Assembly: GCA_038373865.1 (NCBI GenBank)
Contig: JAXGGA010002377.1
Location: 60,075 to 124,074 of the forward strand
Source of the DNA: Uloborus plumipes
Taxonomy: Eukaryota > Arthropoda > Arachnida > Araneae > Uloboridae
DNA length: 64,000 nt
Direction: 5' to 3'
In this document: one piece after another, positions 60,681 through 64,000 of the stretch
Position numbering within the stretch: position 1 is the first letter of the stretch
Layout of the letters: each line of letters opens with the position of its first letter
The notes under the pieces: model-generated
Database searches by the model: none
The model's input: the letters and a program-made list of their open reading frames with translations, nothing else
Told to the model about the DNA's origin: nothing
Program-made: the position numbers and the translations under genes

Positions 60681-61502
60681 ACCTGCATATTTGTGCATCT
60701 CTAACGTTGGAATAAACTTCACATCTGATTTTATCTTACATCAGAATGCAACCCATGGAGTAGTCTACTGCATTATGGAAAAGATTCGTTAATATCTTAG
60801 GTAGTTTGTTGAATAAGTAGTATACAAAGAAATTTAAAATAATGATTTCTTGCTCTTAAAATGCAAAATACAGCAAACGTTTATTTGAAACATATGCGAT
60901 AAGAAAATATTTTTGAATACTTCTATTTCGGAACTACACGAGGCATATAAGTTTTTTTTTTTTTTGACGTAAAAATTATTTGCTCTCATATTCTCGTTAT
61001 CGAGATAAAAGTTCTTAAAATCAGAAGAATTTTAAGAAATGTGTCAAATTTACACTTTGCGAGAAATCTGAGATATCACTCGATTTCATAGTTTTCATTC
61101 GAGAGGACATCCATTTGTTAAACGCGTGAAAGATGTTTACCGTTACTCCCCGAAACTTGATAATTTGGCGACTTTTCTTAAAATTTCAACACACCCATAT
61201 TTCGATAACGGGAACACCAGGGTAAATAAAATTTATGAGTCCAGGAACATGTTTCACTATATTCTTTTAATTGATACTTATATTTCATTATTACACTATC
61301 GCATGGTTTCCTGGCCAGTAGCAAAAATGACATCAGTGAAAATGTATAAAAATGACGAAATCATAAAAGTCACAACAACTCTTTTCCGATATGAGAGGGG
61401 TGAGTAAAGCAACCGTTTCACAATTCATGCAAGAAATGGAAGAGCCTGTGAGCTCAGATTGCATTTCATCCCTGAATTTTCCACTAAATGTAAGCTGTCG
61501 TC
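60681..61502. other. Non-coding stretch, nothing firm
   Basis: The 93-codon plus frame at 61126-61407 (starting MKDVYRYSPKLDN) has no recognised domain. The first 60 bp (to about 60740) may belong to the hammerhead-bearing retroelement fragment. Confidence 0.4.
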
Positions 61503-61835
61503 AGGGCCGTAGCCAGGGGTAGGCCAGGGGAGGCGCCGCAAGCCCGGGGAAAATTTTCGCCTTCCCGAAGCAAAGGTTAGAAAAAAAAGTAATTATCACA
61601 TGAAATCCAGATTTGTGAGTTTTTTTTTTTTTTTTACTTTTGAAAAAAAAACTGAAACAAAAGTATTTCGATTAGCCACATAAACTTCAGTTTAATAGGA
61701 AAATAAATAACCATGATACCTTCATAGAGGCTACTGAGGTATTTTCACTTCTTATTTCGTTAATAAAAATATTATCATAAAAGGCAAAGTTAAGTGGAGA
61801 AATGTACATATGGGGCAGAGATGTGCTTTGAATAC

Positions 61836-61873
<38 letters not shown>
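61836..61873. repeat. (ATA)n microsatellite
   Basis: Thirteen or so uninterrupted AAT/ATA trinucleotides. Confidence 0.95.
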
Positions 61874-61874
<1 letters not shown>

Positions 61875-62160
61875 GTTAAAAATGCAGTGAGCGAGATAAA
61901 AAAACACTATATGATAGTCACCTTAGTAGTTAAGTCTTTGAATGTAAAAAGCGAAAGTAAACCAAAACTTTTTTTAGATATTCAGGAGACAAAGTATTTA
62001 AAATAAAATAAAGTAGAATAAAAAAAAAGACTTAGGGTATTATGGGAAAGTACAGCACTATTTTTGGGGAGCTGTAAACACTTTTATTTCAAACAAATAA
62101 AATATCAGGCTTGAAACTAACGATTTCACTAGGAAAAACCAAAACCCTTAAGTGGTTATA

Positions 62161-62161
<1 letters not shown>

Positions 62162-62192
<31 letters not shown>
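62162..62192. repeat. Poly-A run of 31
   Basis: Uninterrupted A run; may be a retroelement tail or simple repeat. No flanking target duplication seen. Confidence 0.9.
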
Positions 62193-62193
<1 letters not shown>

Positions 62194-63511
62194 AAGTTTA
62201 TAGGTAGGATTTTCCATGATATTCTTATCAATAATTTAAAACTACAAAAGATAAGGACTTAGCTAAGAGAGGGAAATTCTCGAAAATTAGACCTTCAATT
62301 TATGTCCCAAACGTTGCAGGAAAGTGAATTTTTGAAACTTCAAATTTGAAAGAATTTGAAAGGAAGTTAACGAACCCCATAAATCAAAGAATTCTACTAC
62401 ATATATTTAGTAAGTCAGTTTCAAAAAGTCTTAAAAAGAGAGCACCCACTCAAACCCCGAGAAAGATCCATTCTCATTTTTAAAAACTGTTAAAAATTTC
62501 GTTTTTAGGACGTCGATTTAGAAACATTAAGGAGATCTCACTAATCTCCCCCCTTCCTTAATATCATAAAAAATTTTGTACAATTTTGCTTTTGAGGTTT
62601 CAATTTCCCAACAGTTTCCTGGGGAAGAGCCCTGAAACCACAGATAACATCATTGAAGATCATCTACGAATGCGTTTTATAAGTTAACTTCAAACGTTTT
62701 TCGGTTGAACGTACCCCTTTCCCTATGATTATTAAATTTAGTCTTAAATTTCGTTTTTCCGGCTTCAGTTTCGAAACATTTCAGGGAAAGAGGCTCAAAA
62801 AATGCCCCACATTGAAAGGCTAATACCATAACGTTTTTGGAACTTGAATTTCAAAAATTGCCGATCTCACAACTGTTTTTAGAGATACAACTTAAAAAAA
62901 TGTTCTTGGGCAACCTGTGACCCCCTCTCTCACCAACATAGTATAAGAAGATAATCTATAATGGCTACAATTTGCCCTCAATTGGAAAATTCTCCTCCCC
63001 TCAACCTCACCAAAGATCGCCTGCAACAGCGTTTCAGAGTTAGTTTCAAAATACCTCCAGAGGAAAATCCCAAGCTCCACTCTCTAACGTAATAAAAGGT
63101 AACAATTGCAAAGATTTAAAGATTCAAAATACTGATGGCAATGTGACATTGAACCTCTTCTTCCTCTAACAAAACATAAACTTATCTAAAGTACATTTTT
63201 AGGACTTCAAACTCCGAAAAATTCCGAATCGATGGACCTCCAATTTCTGAGCATACGATTAAAGTCATATTGCTAATGTTTACTTGTAGTATTTGACTAT
63301 ATAATTTATTCATATAGATCAGAAAGATAAAATGCACTTTTCTCTCTCTCTTCTTCTCTCTCCGCTTATAAGATGAGTTAGAATAATTTGGGGGCGTTTA
63401 ATTTTGCCCTTCCCCACCGCAAATTTTTGTCCTTATGACAGCCGTGCGACTCGCGGCTGGAGCATCCCCCCTGTTGAAACTTAACTGCAACCGTAAAGAA
63501 TGGGCAATGCT

Positions 63512-63529
63512 TATAAAGGCGCATGCGCC
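63512..63529 (+). promoter_or_regulatory. LTR TATA box and NRF1-like palindrome
   Basis: TATAAA is followed directly by GGCGCATGCGCC. GCGCATGCGC matches the consensus of NRF1/erect-wing-type factors. Placement beside a TATA box inside an LTR suggests promoter function (inference). Confidence 0.45.
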
Positions 63530-63607
63530 TCTGCCGAGTGGCTGTTCTGTTTTGATTTTGGTTTTGTATGTGTTCTGTGCTGTGTAAGTCCATGTCTTGT
63601 GTCGTTC

Positions 63608-63613
63608 AATAAA
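63608..63613 (+). promoter_or_regulatory. LTR polyadenylation signal
   Basis: AATAAA followed within 30 nt by GT-rich sequence (GTGTGTTCATGG), the usual arrangement for a retroelement LTR. Confidence 0.5.
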
Positions 63614-63680
63614 GTGTGTTCATGGAAAACGTCTGATGTTTGGCTCAACATGCGAAATTTGATTTAAGAATTAACATTTT

Positions 63681-63698
63681 TGGTGCCTGAAACCCGGG
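63681..63698 (+). other. Primer-binding site (tRNA-complementary)
   Basis: TGGTGCCTGAAACCCGGG begins with TGG, as required to pair with a tRNA 3' CCA end, and lies just inside the LTR. The tRNA identity was not determined. Confidence 0.6.
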
Positions 63699-63737
63699 AA
63701 GGCCTTTAGATTAAAAATTTTGAAATTTTACTTCGAA

Positions 63738-64000
63738 ATGGATGTCGAAGCTCTGAAGAAAATTCGAACGCCTATAAGAAAGGCAACAACAGAAGCAAGT
63801 AAGGCCATTGATAATGAAATAGCGAATGGCGACAGAATGTCCGTTGATATCATTGAAGAAAAATATGCTACGCTTCTAGATAAGGAACAACAACTGAAAA
63901 AATTAGACGAAGAAATAATGAAGTTGGTCGATACAGATGACCTTGAGAAGGAAATTGAACGGCAATTGGAATACCAGGATTTAATCATAACCTGCAAATT
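63738..64000 (+). CDS. Gag N-terminus of BEL/Pao-like retrotransposon (partial)
   Basis: The open frame starts at ATG 63738, about 40 nt after the primer-binding site, and runs off the window after 87 codons with no stop. It begins MDVEALKKIRTPIRKATTEA and is rich in Glu/Lys/Leu heptads (LLDKEQQLKKLDEEIMKL), giving a coiled-coil-like helix; this is typical of the start of BEL/Pao Gag-Pol polyproteins, which precede a DUF1759-type region. Gag packages the element RNA in cytoplasmic particles. The frame is undamaged here, so the copy may be young. A Gypsy-type Gag is the main alternative. An open frame on the opposite strand is its shadow. Confidence 0.72.
   Translation, partial: MDVEALKKIRTPIRKATTEASKAIDNEIANGDRMSVDIIEEKYATLLDKEQQLKKLDEEIMKLVDTDDLEKEIERQLEYQDLIITCK

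Larger units (their letters stand above)
61503..63290. repeat. Degenerate repeat region beginning with GGGCCGTAGCCAGG
   Basis: AGGGCCGTAGCCAGGGG at 61503 looks like a transposon terminus often met in arthropod DNA (inference). From about 62250 onward loosely similar blocks recur: TCGATTTAGAAACATTAAGG (62514), TTCAATTTCCCAACAGTTTC (62599), TTCAGTTTCGAAACATTTCA (62764), TTGAATTTCAAAAATTGCC (62844), TTCAAACTCCGAAAAATTCC (63206). No coding sense, and no right-hand terminus found. Confidence 0.4.
63472..63676 (+). mobile_element. Putative 5' LTR of a BEL/Pao-like retrotransposon
   Basis: The segment starts TGTTGAAAC and ends TTAACA, the inverted TGTT...AACA expected at LTR ends, and lies 4 nt before a primer-binding-site-like sequence. 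Inside are TATAAA (63512), a perfect 12-bp palindrome GGCGCATGCGCC (63518-63529) and a polyadenylation signal AATAAA (63608). The left boundary is my choice; it could begin further upstream (about 63437) because the partner LTR is outside the window. Confidence 0.65.

Noticed and set aside
63728..63997. 89-codon Ser/Phe-rich frame on the minus strand
   Set aside because: Shadow of the Gag frame on the plus strand.

Overview
The window is AT-rich animal nuclear DNA packed with transposons, and it holds no intact host gene that I can support. Long open frames are absent (the longest is 123 codons). There is no operon structure, no tRNA or rRNA, and no CRISPR array. The mix of mobile elements points to a metazoan: a BEL/Pao-type LTR element (a lineage known only from animals), Tc1/mariner, pogo-like, hAT, piggyBac-like and Helitron remnants, and a possible Penelope-type hammerhead motif. 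I suspect an arthropod, possibly a chelicerate, but that is inference from repeat style and not from a marker gene.

Layout. 1-9 kb: one palindromic foldback element, a decayed pogo-like element enclosing a Cys-rich coding remnant, a repeat-poor and relatively GC-rich stretch (about 6.9-7.8 kb), and a small inverted-repeat element. 10-29 kb: three more full copies of the same foldback family (298-bp arms, 55-bp loop), a possible frameshifted membrane-protein pseudogene on the minus strand, and a stack of three nested TA-flanked elements (20.6-24.7 kb). 30-39 kb: two MITE families with TCGTCG ends and a stack at 33.6-35.9 kb where a hAT element sits inside a MITE and itself contains a piggyBac-like MITE and another MITE of the outer family. 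42-44 kb: a tandem duplication whose second unit carries two later insertions, so the first unit preserves the empty site. 49-52 kb: a pogo-like element with a degenerate coding remnant, split by a 1.56-kb Tc1-type palindrome. 52-57 kb: a diverged duplication, a Helitron with a broken helicase remnant, a long AT microsatellite at its 3' end, and a three-copy tandem repeat. 57.1-57.9 kb: an internally deleted mariner-like element with a transposase C-terminal remnant. 60.6 kb: a hammerhead-like fold. The right edge holds the 5' LTR, primer-binding site and gag start of a BEL/Pao-like element that runs off the window.

The elements form an insertion chronology rather than a pathway. Nested target-site duplications, an empty site, and palindrome arms that share copy-specific substitutions allow relative ages and mechanisms to be read. 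The most unusual signal is the palindromic family: its two arms match each other at sites where other copies differ, and one copy has its loop converted into an extension of the palindrome. This suggests hairpin-templated copying or arm-to-arm conversion.
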